A stretch of DNA of 64,000 bases from G963668345 sp965226215 (GTDB lineage: Bacteria > Acidobacteriota > Terriglobia > Bryobacterales > UBA6623), in NCBI GenBank assembly GCA_965226215.1, contig CBDDCH010000001.1:310001-374000 (forward strand). Direction: 5' to 3'. The notes beneath the pieces were generated by a model that made no database searches, was not told the DNA's origin, and saw only the letters and a list, made by a program, of their open reading frames with translations. Both the position numbers and the translations under genes were made by a program. Position 1 is the stretch's first letter. Every line of letters starts with the position of its first letter. Shown in pieces: positions 24,900 to 33,886 of this stretch.

Positions 24900-24924
24900 G
24901 AGGAACTTCGCACTCTCTCTTGCG

Positions 24925-24952
24925 ATTCTACTGGTGCGAGGCTAAGCGTCAA
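24925..24952 (-). promoter_or_regulatory. Promoter of pncB
   Basis: On the minus strand TTGACG (24952-24947) and TAGAAT (24930-24925) are separated by 16 bases, ending about 25 bases before the ATG. This is a near-consensus sigma-70 pair. Confidence 0.55.
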
Positions 24953-25023
24953 GCCACCGTGGGTGATGGTGGAGCCGTTCCTAGGTTAACAATTGAGGAT
25001 GTTTTGTCGAATCGTAATAGGGA

Positions 25024-26010
25024 TCATAGAAGGGTTTGAAAGAATCGCACGGCTTGTTCGATCGCCCAGAAGCGAGGTTCTCGGCGCGCCAGGAATGCCA
25101 CGTGCCCCCCGAACTCGGTGGCGACGAGGTGCAGATCGGCGTTTGTGGAGAAAGCCGAAAGGTCGAAGACCTCGAACGGGATGAACGGGTCGTCCTTTGC
25201 TTGAATCACCAGGGCGGGCATTCGAACCGCGGGCAGGAATGAAGCCGAGGACGCGTGGGCGTGGTAGTCGGCTGCGTCGCGGAAGCCAAAGGCCGGCGCC
25301 GTTACGGCTTCGTCAAAATCCCAAATGCTGCTGATCTCACGAAGGTGCAGAGAACCGAATCGCTCGGGCATGAGGTTTTGTTTCTTGGCGACCGTGCGAA
25401 GCAGGTCTCTCAAGAGGCGCCGCTCGTAAAGCCGATTCCGGCGAAGCCCGAGGCAGCGGGCGCAGGAGGCAAGATCAATGGGTGCTGAGATGCCGCAGAC
25501 GGCTTTGACGTGCCGCGGGTGTGATGCGCCCCATTCACCGGCCAGCTTCAGCACCATATTGCCGCCCATGGAAAATCCGACAAGGAACAGAGGGGCCGGC
25601 GCTAACTGTTCGACAACGCTCCTGAGGTCCGTGGTGAGGCCGGAGTGATACAGGGTCGGCGCTAGGTGTTCGGTTCCGCCGCAGTTGCGCACATTCAGAC
25701 GAATCACGTCGAAGCCAGCTCGCAGGGCAACTCGGGCCAAGTTTCGCATGTAGGGCGCTTGGCTCGACGACGTCAAGCCATGAACAGCCAGAACGGTGGC
25801 GCGGCCCAGGCCGTCGGGCTGGCGGTTGATGTGAGCCATCACCCTGACTTCTGGTTCGGTGGCGAATAGTCTCTGCGTGGTCGGCCACTTGGATTCATCC
25901 AGTGGGCTTGACCAGAATCTGCCAAGGATAGTCTCCAAGTGGCGGTTCCGGAAAAGCGGCTCAAAGGGCGGCAGCCAAGCAGGGGGTGCTTCTGGAGCGT
26001 GGTTGTTCAT
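25024..26010 (-). CDS. Alpha/beta hydrolase, YheT/EMB8 type
   Basis: The protein has RNRHLETILGRFW near the start, typical of this branch, then VLAVHGLTSSSQAPYMRNLA, VRNCGGTEHL, the nucleophile elbow LVGFSMGGNMVLK, an acid in QAKDDPFIP and the histidine in FGGHVAFLARREP. These give the Ser-Asp-His triad of esterases. The upstream TTG at 26052 would add 14 residues; the ATG (MNNHAPEAPPAW) is preferred. YheT-like enzymes act on unknown short esters or lipids. Confidence 0.88.
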   Translation of the reverse strand: MNNHAPEAPPAWLPPFEPLFRNRHLETILGRFWSSPLDESKWPTTQRLFATEPEVRVMAHINRQPDGLGRATVLAVHGLTSSSQAPYMRNLARVALRAGFDVIRLNVRNCGGTEHLAPTLYHSGLTTDLRSVVEQLAPAPLFLVGFSMGGNMVLKLAGEWGASHPRHVKAVCGISAPIDLASCARCLGLRRNRLYERRLLRDLLRTVAKKQNLMPERFGSLHLREISSIWDFDEAVTAPAFGFRDAADYHAHASSASFLPAVRMPALVIQAKDDPFIPFEVFDLSAFSTNADLHLVATEFGGHVAFLARREPRFWAIEQAVRFFQTLL

Positions 26011-26176
26011 GGAAGCCGCTTCGCTAGTGTCCGCTTTCGAAAGTTTAGGCAATTATTCTGCGCACTCGTCGGTCGCCGGTAGAGCCGTGAAGCGTCCAGG
26101 TGAGAACCCGAACAAATAACACTCCCCGGCCGCGGCCACAGCTTCTCAAGGGCCTGGCGGGGAAAAGCCCTCTTAT

Positions 26177-26593
26177 TTAGAAGCTCAGGCGCGGAACACC
26201 CAGCCGTTTAGCGGCACCGGCTATTCTCCGGTCTATGCTGGCGATGGGCATCTCTAATCGCCTCGCGAGATCCAGATAAGCAGCGTCGTAGGACGTAAGA
26301 TTTTGATCGCGGGCCAGATCAAGCACTTCGTCAAACACTCGGGTCGGGGAGTGGTCTACGACCCGGATAGGCAGCGACCGAATTAGCGCAACAAATCTTC
26401 GAGATTTGGCGCTGGTCGTTCGGCCACGCTTTTCCCCGACGAGTAAGACGTTCGAAACCTCGAGCGTCCAGACCGCGGGCGCCAACGCTTCCGAGATCCC
26501 CAGGATCCCAAGCACCTTGTCGGCGTAGCTGTTTTTTTCGTCCTCGAAGTGCCAGGCCATGGTGATCGAGCAATCGACGACAAAGCAGGTCAC
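26177..26593 (-). CDS. PIN-domain toxin (VapC-like)
   Basis: MTCFVVDCSITMAWHFEDE holds the first aspartate, APAVWTLEVSNVLLVGEKRG the conserved glutamate region, and LTSYDAAYLDLARRLEMPIASIDRRI the last acidic pair. This is the classic VapC order in 138 residues. The ATG overlaps the antitoxin stop by four bases (ATGA). It is a second toxin-antitoxin module, unrelated in antitoxin type to the one at 6 kb. Confidence 0.9.
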   Translation of the reverse strand: MTCFVVDCSITMAWHFEDEKNSYADKVLGILGISEALAPAVWTLEVSNVLLVGEKRGRTTSAKSRRFVALIRSLPIRVVDHSPTRVFDEVLDLARDQNLTSYDAAYLDLARRLEMPIASIDRRIAGAAKRLGVPRLSF

Positions 26594-26832
26594 GAGCGCC
26601 GCCCCTCGTCAATCAACCGGCCGATCGTTAGAGCGCCCAACTTATTTCCCTTGCGCAGGTCCTGGATTTCCTCGATCACGGAGTCCAAATCCGTCTCCTG
26701 ATGTTCGCGTATGGGAACCAGCATGGCGATGGGAACTCCGTGCTTGGTGATGCGGATGCGCTCCCCTCTTCCCACGCGCTTCAAAAGGGCGGGCAGATGG
26801 GTCTTTGCTTCATAGGAGCCGACGGTGACCAT
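26590..26832 (-). CDS. Phd/YefM-type antitoxin
   Basis: The 80-residue protein starts MVTVGSYEAKTHLPALLKRV, then GERIRITKHGVPIAMLVPI, the typical Phd/YefM DNA-binding fold. The C-terminus (ETDLDSVIEEIQDLRKGNKLG) is the toxin-binding arm. It is the first gene of the pair and is probably autoregulated through the repeats just upstream. Confidence 0.9.
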   Translation of the reverse strand: MVTVGSYEAKTHLPALLKRVGRGERIRITKHGVPIAMLVPIREHQETDLDSVIEEIQDLRKGNKLGALTIGRLIDEGRRS

Positions 26833-26852
26833 TTGATTCGGACTTCTGCTAC

Positions 26853-26871
26853 GACTAGTCTAAGACCAGTC
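26853..26871 (-). promoter_or_regulatory. Operator-like repeats before the Phd/VapC pair
   Basis: GACTAGTC (a perfect palindrome) and GACCAGTC lie three bases apart, about 20-40 bases before the antitoxin ATG. An ATATAGGATA just upstream could be the -10 region. This is the usual place for a Phd operator. Confidence 0.5.
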
Positions 26872-27050
26872 TATCCTATATGGCTCAGCTTTTCAATTCA
26901 AATCGGATGGATACCCGTGCCGCGGGCTGAGCTGGTAAAAGCGGGCCGCCCTTCCGCATTCATCCAGCACACTTTCAACGCGCTCAGGAATGCGAATGCG
27001 CGGAGCGGGACTCCGTGCCGTACCATTTGAAACTCGCATCCGGCTGAAAT

Positions 27051-27617
27051 CTAGGTAGCCGGTTCCTTGAGAAGCGTGTCGAGGATGGTCCTAATGTTGG
27101 TAGCTTGGTTGTGGTAGAAAGCGCGGTCTCCGCCTGGGTGCTCGGCGCGCACCTTACCGTTGCGGTCTACAAAGAACATGAACGGTACATAGAACCGCTC
27201 TACGACCGACATTTGGGCGAAACGTTTTACAGTGGCGGTAGTTGATAGACCCAAAGGGTATTTTACGTTGTACTTGCCGGCGAAGGATTCGAGTTTCTTG
27301 ATCGGAGGAGGGTCGGACGATCCCGGTTTATTCCGATCGATGGCCAAACCGAGTATCTCAAGGCCGCGAGATTTCCATTCATCGTAGATTGGGTTGAGAA
27401 CCTCAGTTGTCTCTTGACAGTGTGAACAGGTGGTTAGGAAGAATATAACTGCCACGACCTTGCCGCGGTATTGTTCTAGAGAAACGGTCTTTCCGTCCAG
27501 CGCCGTCACCTTCAGTGGGGCCGCGGGCCGCGGTACATCGCCTGCGCGAAGGGTTAAGGCCATCGCGCCGGCTAAGGCGAGAAGTGTCAGCACTTTCGTG
27601 CCTATCGCGTGTGGCAT
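27051..27617 (-). CDS. Secreted thioredoxin-like (TlpA/AhpC-TSA) protein
   Basis: A signal peptide (KVLTLLALAGAMALTLRAG) precedes a thioredoxin fold: LKVTALDGKTVSLEQYRGKVVAV, the active site FFLTTCSHCQE (CSHC) and the cis-proline region VPFMFFVDRNGKVRA. Proteins of this type reduce or form disulfides, often in cytochrome c maturation or thiol repair, outside the cytoplasm. An AGGGAAAAGC lies at the start codon. It is 16 bases from the metallopeptidase, which is read first, so both may be one operon. Confidence 0.85.
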   Translation of the reverse strand: MPHAIGTKVLTLLALAGAMALTLRAGDVPRPAAPLKVTALDGKTVSLEQYRGKVVAVIFFLTTCSHCQETTEVLNPIYDEWKSRGLEILGLAIDRNKPGSSDPPPIKKLESFAGKYNVKYPLGLSTTATVKRFAQMSVVERFYVPFMFFVDRNGKVRAEHPGGDRAFYHNQATNIRTILDTLLKEPAT

Positions 27618-27633
27618 GCTTTTCCCTAGCGAG

Positions 27634-28944
27634 TCAGAGACTCTTGCTTACATATGCTCCCAATGTATCATTCGGCAAGCCTTCGATGCTAGTAACGACC
27701 GTACCCCGTCGAGAGATGACGAACCCTCCCGTTTCGCTACGGCCGAGAACCTTGTCCTTGAACCGCTTCTCGATGTGCATTTGATTCCACTTCTCGCGAC
27801 AGACTTGTTGGTAGAGGTCGAAATAAAGTGCCGCGTCGGGCAGCCTTTCCCAATCCACCGCATAGAATAGGACGCCCTGGTCGCGCGACTTCGTTTCACG
27901 AATTCGATAGACGCCGCCTCGCCACCTTGGCGCTAGCGACTCTGCTTGCTCTTCGCCGACATACTGCTTGAGCAGTATGAAATGATCGAGCTGCCCCACT
28001 TCGCCTTGGGAAGTCTTCTTGAAGCGGCGCGGAAGCTTGATCGTCGGAAGGGCCGGTCTCGTGGGTTTTCGTTCCTCGAAGTATGCCGCGGGCAGTAGGA
28101 TTTGCTGCGAAGATATCGGGGGCCGGCGAAACACCCGGGCGAACCCCTCTCTGCCGTATTTCTCGATGACCGCCTGGTGGAACAGCAGGCCCTCGGTGTA
28201 GGGGAAAAGCAGGACCTCTCTGAGGTACAACGGGGAAGCCGCATAGACCGGGTAGCGCTCGGCCTCAAACCGCGACGCCCCGGCAGCCGCTGCCGCCAGC
28301 AGGGGGTTTTCCATCATCGACCGCCCACTCTGGCGGAGCACGTGTTCGATCATCACCCACGACGCCTGCCCCTCAACCACCGCGGAACGCGCAAGATCTT
28401 CATCTGCCCCCTTCGACTTTTTGGAGAACTTGCCGAGATTGAAATGCTGATCCTCGAGCACATGGACGAGTTCGTGCACCAGGGCGGGTTCCTGAATGTC
28501 GTCGGGGGCCCACGTCGCCAGATACAAGGTCTTCGTCTTGAAATCGTAGAGAGCCGCCGCCTGCTCGGCCACAACTTCGACGAGCTGCTCAGCTAGGTTG
28601 AAGTTCTCTTCGACGAATCCAAACTTTCTTAGGAACAGTTCCTCGTGCCGGATCTGTTCGGCGCTCATTTCCTCGGTGAGCCGGCTTTCCACCAGCTCGC
28701 GAATAGCCTTACGAGAAATCGACGCTCGCCGGATGGGCTTCAACGGCCGCAGACCAGAAATCTCGCGGACGCTCGTGACCATTTGGTCGAGCCGTTCAAA
28801 CAATCGCTGCTCTGTGGCGCCCGGGGTCTCCGGGTTCTGGGGTCTTGCTGGTGGCGGCCCAATGAACAGCAAAAGGGCCGCGAGGCTGAAGCTGAGTAAC
28901 GTTTTCAGCTCTCGACGCTCGGTAAACCGTGTAACTGCGTGCAT
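27634..28944 (-). CDS. Secreted zinc metallopeptidase-like protein
   Basis: A signal peptide follows the ATG (MHAVTRFTERRELKTLLSFS, then an alanine/leucine core ending near ARPQ). The zinc motif is EPALVHELVHVLEDQHF (HExxH), and SAVVEGQASWVMIEHVL supplies the likely third ligand, glutamate, in a VEGxA pattern seen in gluzincin-type families. About 436 residues; the C-terminal half (DHFILLKQYVGEEQAESL, GVLFYAVDWERLPDAALY) has no known domain. The in-frame GTG at 29046 adds 34 residues without character. I do not recognise a named family. Confidence 0.75.
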   Translation of the reverse strand: MHAVTRFTERRELKTLLSFSLAALLLFIGPPPARPQNPETPGATEQRLFERLDQMVTSVREISGLRPLKPIRRASISRKAIRELVESRLTEEMSAEQIRHEELFLRKFGFVEENFNLAEQLVEVVAEQAAALYDFKTKTLYLATWAPDDIQEPALVHELVHVLEDQHFNLGKFSKKSKGADEDLARSAVVEGQASWVMIEHVLRQSGRSMMENPLLAAAAAGASRFEAERYPVYAASPLYLREVLLFPYTEGLLFHQAVIEKYGREGFARVFRRPPISSQQILLPAAYFEERKPTRPALPTIKLPRRFKKTSQGEVGQLDHFILLKQYVGEEQAESLAPRWRGGVYRIRETKSRDQGVLFYAVDWERLPDAALYFDLYQQVCREKWNQMHIEKRFKDKVLGRSETGGFVISRRGTVVTSIEGLPNDTLGAYVSKSL

Positions 28945-29113
28945 TGGAAGCAGGGTGGTCGGAGAGGATTGCTTCACGGTTAAGCTATTCGCGAGGAAGC
29001 CCCGGCGGGGAAAAGCGGCGTTTACCCTGTGCCGGCATGTTAGCACGGCGGGAAAAAGACACGCGGAGAGATGACTGCCGCGGATGACCGGAGTGTCTAG
29101 ACGGGATCTGGTC

Positions 29114-31510
29114 TCAGTGCGTTATCGCCGACGGAATGTCTGACGGCACCCGACTTTGCTCTTTGTCGCGATACATCTCCCGGTCGCTCAGGTAGACTAA
29201 TTCCTCAAGGTTGGTCGCGTCTTCGGGAAACAGCGCGGCGCCGATGCTCACACCGACACGCACGGTGATTCCGCCGGCAATCTCGACCGCATGCTGGGCT
29301 ACGGCTTCCTTCAAGGTCGTGACTTTGGCCGACACCTCGTCTCGTGGGATTCCCGGTAGGACGGCCAGGAACTCGTCGCCGCCTAGCCGGCCGAGAAAAT
29401 CATAAGAGCGGAGACAACTGGCTAGCTTCTGACCGGTTTCGGCAAGCAGCCGGTCCCCGGCTCCGTGGCCGTAAGAATCGTTGACGGATTTCAGCCGGTC
29501 CATGTCCATGAAGAGCACGGCTACGGTTTCGCCTTGGCGGCGAGCCCGCTCCAGCTCAGACCCTAGTTTACGGAAAGCCGCCCGAGCGTTGGGGAGGCTC
29601 GTGATTTCGTCTGTTTCGGCCTCCATATAAATCCTGCGAAGCCTCCGAGACGACAGTACCGTAGAAGCCATCTTGCCGGTGATGAGGCTCAGCGTGTGAC
29701 CCTGCTCTTGGTCGAAAGCGTCCGCAGACGTGGAACACAGAACAATCATGCCGATAGCCCTATTGTCCACCGTCAACGGTGCTGCCAACGTAGAGCGAAT
29801 GTCATCGAAGCAAGCAGGCGTTCCGGGAGAGGGAGTCTCTTGGGGAGCTTCATTGGCCGCCGTCGGCTGGCCGGATCGCAACACGTCTGCGAGGAATCCC
29901 TTTTCGGCGGACAGAGTCAGCCCGGAAACGCAGTCATCGGGGAACCCTATCCCCTGCAACAGCACGTAGCGATCACGTTCCAGGACGAAGATCCCCGCCT
30001 TGCTGGAGGGCATGACTTTATGGAGGATCTCCAGGCACTTCTTAAGGCTTTGGTCAAAGTCGAGATCTGCCCCTAGGATGTCAAGGATGTTGTAAAAGGC
30101 AAGAAGCTGGTCGGGGGCCGACGTTAATTTTTGCAAGTTCTCCCTACGGTCGGAAGCCTCGTGCCGCGCTTCGTCCGACCAATTTATCTCGGGCGCGACG
30201 CGGTCGGCTCGTTCCTCTCCCCGCGGCGCCAGGGAATCGAACTCTTGCTGCGATTGAGCCAGAAAATCCGGCGCTTTCGTGAGAAAGGTGGCCGCGATCT
30301 GAGGATCAAACATCTTACCCTGCTGCTTGACCATGAGTTCGAGTGCCTGCTGGATCGACAAGGCCCGCCGGAAGGGACGGTCGCAGACGAGAGCGTTAAA
30401 ACAATCAACGACGGTCAGGACTCGCGCCAGAGGCGGGATTTGTTGGCCGCTCAGACCGAGTGGATAGCCTGTCCCATCCCAGTGCTCGTGGTGGTGAAGA
30501 ACGACGCGGGCCACCTTCTCCGGAAAGTGCGCCGCGCGGACGATCGCAGCTCCGAGCCCAACATGGCCTTCGACCTGCCCGAACTCCTGCTCGGTGAGCC
30601 GTGCCGGTTTGTTGAGAATTGCGTCGGGAACGCCAATTTTGCCGATGTCCCGCAAGACAGCGGCCATCTCGAGCGCTCGAATGTCGTCATCGGAATAGCC
30701 CAACTCTCGAGCGAGTCGGACGGCCAGGAACTTGAGCCGCCGCACGTGGGATGGCCGACGTCCGTCCCGCGCTTCGATGGCCAGCGCCATCGTTTCGATC
30801 GTTTGCTGGTGACCGCGTAGCAGTTGAACTTCCGATCTTCGACGATCCCGCTCCCGGGTGAGGTAGTCTCTGAAATACAGATAGCCCGCAACGAACAGGA
30901 AGCCCCCAAAGGTTCGCTCGAGCAGATTGGGACCTTCCACGGTGAGCTTGACCACACTGACGCCCACCGGGGCCAGCAAGCAGAACGGTGCAGCCGGCAG
31001 GAAAACGTCCTTCCAGGCCACCCAAGGCGAGCGCCCTTCCGCGAGGGAGTCGCGCACGGCTTCTATGCCGGTCGTCGAAGCCAAGTAGGCAATCGACGCG
31101 GCAAGTGCTCCGGCGACCCATTCCCAGTGCAGGCCGCTGCTTACGTGACGGTATACCATCCAAGCGCAGACGACGGCCGTGGTTTCTCGCGCGGCGTCGA
31201 AAGGCAGCCTGCGCCACAGATCGGTGTCCTTGCGCTCAACAAGCGCTCCGAGCAAAACTGCCCAAGCGGCGACGAGAACAGCGCCAACCGGCAATGAATA
31301 GGCGAAGCAAACTACGATCGGCGCCAGCATCAGGGACGACAGTCTACCGGTAGGAAAGGCCAGCTTGATCTGTGTCCCTAAGCCGAATACGATCAGCAGG
31401 ACGCTGGCCGATGCTGCCCATAGATTATGGGATTCTCGGAGCAGCGGGATCAGTGCTGCTAGGCCCAGAAGGACGACTGCAGCGTTGAACTTCTTTTCCC
31501 GCGTTAGCAT
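29114..31510 (-). CDS. Membrane HD-GYP / GAF / GGDEF cyclic-di-GMP protein
   Basis: Residues 1-215 hold several membrane helices. An HD-GYP domain follows (about 230-415): SHVRRLKFLA with H255, AAVLRDIGKIGVPDAILNK, and HHHEHWDGTGYPLGL. The histidine of the HD pair is arginine here (R287-D288). A GAF domain spans about 480-640, then a GGDEF domain (about 645-785) with SYGHGAGDRLLAE and RSYDFLGRLGGDEFLAVLPG; the RxxD five residues before GGDEF is the inhibitory I-site. So the cyclase half looks active and product-inhibited, while the phosphodiesterase half may be altered. The GAF domain may bind a ligand. Confidence 0.9.
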   Translation of the reverse strand: MLTREKKFNAAVVLLGLAALIPLLRESHNLWAASASVLLIVFGLGTQIKLAFPTGRLSSLMLAPIVVCFAYSLPVGAVLVAAWAVLLGALVERKDTDLWRRLPFDAARETTAVVCAWMVYRHVSSGLHWEWVAGALAASIAYLASTTGIEAVRDSLAEGRSPWVAWKDVFLPAAPFCLLAPVGVSVVKLTVEGPNLLERTFGGFLFVAGYLYFRDYLTRERDRRRSEVQLLRGHQQTIETMALAIEARDGRRPSHVRRLKFLAVRLARELGYSDDDIRALEMAAVLRDIGKIGVPDAILNKPARLTEQEFGQVEGHVGLGAAIVRAAHFPEKVARVVLHHHEHWDGTGYPLGLSGQQIPPLARVLTVVDCFNALVCDRPFRRALSIQQALELMVKQQGKMFDPQIAATFLTKAPDFLAQSQQEFDSLAPRGEERADRVAPEINWSDEARHEASDRRENLQKLTSAPDQLLAFYNILDILGADLDFDQSLKKCLEILHKVMPSSKAGIFVLERDRYVLLQGIGFPDDCVSGLTLSAEKGFLADVLRSGQPTAANEAPQETPSPGTPACFDDIRSTLAAPLTVDNRAIGMIVLCSTSADAFDQEQGHTLSLITGKMASTVLSSRRLRRIYMEAETDEITSLPNARAAFRKLGSELERARRQGETVAVLFMDMDRLKSVNDSYGHGAGDRLLAETGQKLASCLRSYDFLGRLGGDEFLAVLPGIPRDEVSAKVTTLKEAVAQHAVEIAGGITVRVGVSIGAALFPEDATNLEELVYLSDREMYRDKEQSRVPSDIPSAITH

Positions 31511-31920
31511 TTTCGATCAATCCGCCTGGGGTCTAGTTCGTCTAGTACTCTTTCCCGGAGCCAGGCTAACCCATCTTCATTCTCTAACGTTTTTCGGTGC
31601 AAAGATCGCCATCGCCATCCGACCAGGCGGATTCTCTATTAGGATAAACACACCTAATTACATTATCCACAGCCGCTTAGACTTCTCACCTGGGGGGGGT
31701 ACTAAATAATCTACAGCCAGCGCCCTAATTGTTAGCCAGTGATTACTAGTACTTAACCACTATACAACTGCTGGAGTGCCAAATCAATACTCCCCCCGTG
31801 CCTAAAACATTTACGACGGTCCGGTGCGTGACACGTAAATGGGGAATCGACCGGCCCTTTTTTGTAATCTATATTACTCTTTATGGGCGTGGGGGGCGAG
31901 TCTGAAGTGAAGGGGAGAAC
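31511..31920. other. AT-rich intergenic stretch
   Basis: From about 31.56 to 31.88 kb the sequence is far richer in A and T than its surroundings. It contains a run of eight G (31691-31698), a run of six C and one exact DnaA-box-like TTATCCACA (31663-31671). No gene is seen. It is the upstream region of the cyclic-di-GMP gene. Confidence 0.5.
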
Positions 31921-31960
31921 TGGGTCCCCTGTCGAGGGCAGCCCGCTTTCTCGCGAGGTC

Positions 31961-32082
31961 GCGAGGCGAAGTGCGTGAGAGGCCCGTCAGCCCAAGGCGC
32001 GCGCCGCTCGGCGCCCAGTTTCCTGAACAATGCGGGCGTAGTTGAACCCTACCTTGAGCACGGCGAGCAAGCGCAACGAAGT
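31961..32082 (+). repeat. Repeat family B copy
   Basis: GCGAGGCGAAGTGCGTGAGAG, then CGCGCGCCGCTCGGCGCCCA, GTTTCCTGAACAATGCGGGC and GAGCACGGCGAGCAAGCGCA. It is the reverse complement of the copy at 40230-40342. Confidence 0.75.
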
Positions 32083-32128
32083 CCGGGCTCAGTCCCTTGC
32101 TCTTGCACGCCCCTGCCATGCCCGATTC

Positions 32129-32522
32129 GGAGCCGCGAACACCAGCGAGCGGCCATGGCCCTCACAGCCCACCCAAAGCAATGAACGCCGGTGGGTTTTC
32201 GACGGAGTGCCCATGGGCCTGCCGGCCCACCCAAGGGGATGAAAACGGTAGGTTTTCGACCGAGTGGTCATCTGTGGGCAACGATGGTGTTTTCTCATCG
32301 GCGCGGGCCTGCGGTGTTAACCGGACAGAGCCGTTCCCGCCAGAGCGCGGGCCCGTCGCTGCGTCGGACGCACGGCCTGTCACTCGCGTTCCAGGCTCAG
32401 CTTCCTGCTCACGCATACCGTTCCGATGAGCGAAGCTGAGCCGCGAGCGCCGGCGAGCGGTCATGGCGTGCGGCCAAGCCTGTGCCCCCACCCAAATGGA
32501 TGAACGCGGGTGGGTTTTCGCC
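32129..32522 (+). repeat. Repeat cluster family E (CCCACCC...GGTGGGTTTTCG hairpins)
   Basis: Three units of about 35 bases, CCCACCCAA...ATGAA...GGTGGGTTTTCG, start at 32168, 32226 and 32487; each can form a stem CCCACC/GGTGGG (weaker in the second) followed by TTTTCG. The first and third also share a longer upstream block, GAGCCGCGA..CC.GCGAGCGG.CATGG (from 32129 and 32439). A separate inverted repeat GCTCAGCTT/AAGCTGAGC spans about 32395-32443. No coding function is seen. Confidence 0.7.
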
Positions 32523-32584
32523 CCAGCGGTCCCTAGCAAGTAGGGAGTTTATCAACGAACTTCTGACGCTAAACACGTGCCGTG

Positions 32585-33886
32585 CTAGTCGAAGATGAGC
32601 GTGATGTCCACGGTTTTGGTGGCCGGGTGGATCTTCAGTTTCCAGTCCGTTTTGGAAAGCTTGTCGAACATGCCTTCGCGGGTGATTCGGCTCAAGAACT
32701 TTTGCGGGTAGCTGGCGTTGAAGGGATCTCCGAAGTTGATGGCCCATCTTTTTCGGACGGCGTCTTCTCCGATGATGTCGAGTCCCTGGATGGTGAGTTC
32801 ATTGAAGGTATAGCGGTCGCCTCGCTCGACCTGGATTATCACATCTACCGTCTTGGCTGCGGTATCGAGTTCCGTGTCGAAGCGACCGAGGGCGTTCATG
32901 AAGCCGTTGGCCTTGAGCAGTCGCTCTATGGCTGCGATGGCCTTGCGAACGCGAGCTAGGTCGGCCTTTTCCCCTTGGTTGATCTTGATCAAAGAATCCA
33001 GCAGCTCGTGATGGACAGCTGAGGTCTCCTCGAGTTCCACGGAGTTGAAGGTATAGACCTCGCCCTGCCGTACTTCGATGCTGACGAGTAGGCCTTCCGA
33101 GTCCGGATCGGGCTCGGCCCGGCAGGGGCAAAAGGTGACTTCCAGGCGTCCTTTCTCCTCGTACAGAGGACGGATGTTGTAGTGCAACAGCTCCTTCAGG
33201 CGTGATTGCGAGTAGGGAACGCCCATGGCGATTTGGTTGAACACGCGCTGTAGATCGAGCGGCGACAGCTCGCCGGTGTTCTCGAAAGTAGCGAAGGCGA
33301 TCGTCTTGATCGCTGAGCGTGGACGGAAGAGCATTGCAAACTCACCCTCGCCAACCGGCGCCAGACTGCCAACTACTTGGGAACGGTTACCGGCTTTCCG
33401 CCACAAATGCTGCAGCACGGCTCCGATTCGATCGATCATGGGGCCCGCAGCGGGCACCACCTTGCCCATCAAGGGGACCTTCTCCTCGAGAAGGGATCGG
33501 AGCTCCTCGTCGGTTGCTCCGAACCCTTCCATTTGCAGCGGATACAAAGGGGAGGCTTCTTGCAGCTTGAAAGTTATGCCGTAACCACCCTCGTGTGGTC
33601 TAAACCGGTACTCGTAGACTTCGAAGGCGCCCGTATCCCGGAGCTTGCCGATCGCGCGCCGGAAGTCGGCGTCTGCGACTTGTTGGCCCAGCTCCAAGCC
33701 GGTGACCTTAACAATAGCGTCGGTCGGAAAGTGTTCGTTCCCTTCGATGACGATCGCGCGCAGGGGAAAGCGCTTGTTTGAGCTGGCCGAAGAGGGTGAT
33801 TGCAACTCATGGCGAAGCGGCTGCTGGGCAGCGGCAGGAACAATAGCCAGTATCAACAACGCTATCCTGTGGATGCGTAAGACCAT
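32585..33886 (-). CDS. POTRA-domain exported protein without a beta-barrel
   Basis: A signal peptide (IALLILAIVPAAAQQ) is followed by a series of POTRA-like repeats: FPLRAIVIEGNEHFPTDAIV with LGQQVADADFRRAIGKLRDTGAF; SAIKTIAFATFENTGELSPLDL; EVYTFNSVELEETSAVHHELL; and DRYTFNELTIQGLDIIGEDAVRK. This is the periplasmic part of BamA/TamA-type outer-membrane proteins, but the protein ends (DITLIFD) after 433 residues with no membrane barrel. It may be a soluble partner in outer-membrane assembly. Very probable POTRA; its job is an inference. Confidence 0.8.
   Translation of the reverse strand: MVLRIHRIALLILAIVPAAAQQPLRHELQSPSSASSNKRFPLRAIVIEGNEHFPTDAIVKVTGLELGQQVADADFRRAIGKLRDTGAFEVYEYRFRPHEGGYGITFKLQEASPLYPLQMEGFGATDEELRSLLEEKVPLMGKVVPAAGPMIDRIGAVLQHLWRKAGNRSQVVGSLAPVGEGEFAMLFRPRSAIKTIAFATFENTGELSPLDLQRVFNQIAMGVPYSQSRLKELLHYNIRPLYEEKGRLEVTFCPCRAEPDPDSEGLLVSIEVRQGEVYTFNSVELEETSAVHHELLDSLIKINQGEKADLARVRKAIAAIERLLKANGFMNALGRFDTELDTAAKTVDVIIQVERGDRYTFNELTIQGLDIIGEDAVRKRWAINFGDPFNASYPQKFLSRITREGMFDKLSKTDWKLKIHPATKTVDITLIFD

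Noticed and set aside
31663..31671. TTATCCACA, a DnaA box in an AT-rich stretch, as an origin of replication
   Set aside because: Only one exact box is seen, no box cluster, and no dnaA, dnaN, parA or similar gene is near.
31510..31800. A cyclic-di-GMP riboswitch before the HD-GYP/GGDEF gene
   Set aside because: The upstream region was compared by eye with the GEMM-I core and lacks its conserved GCAAA and GGGAC-type blocks.
32129..32522. CCCACCC repeats as a CRISPR array
   Set aside because: Only three units with irregular spacing, self-complementary, and no cas gene in the window.
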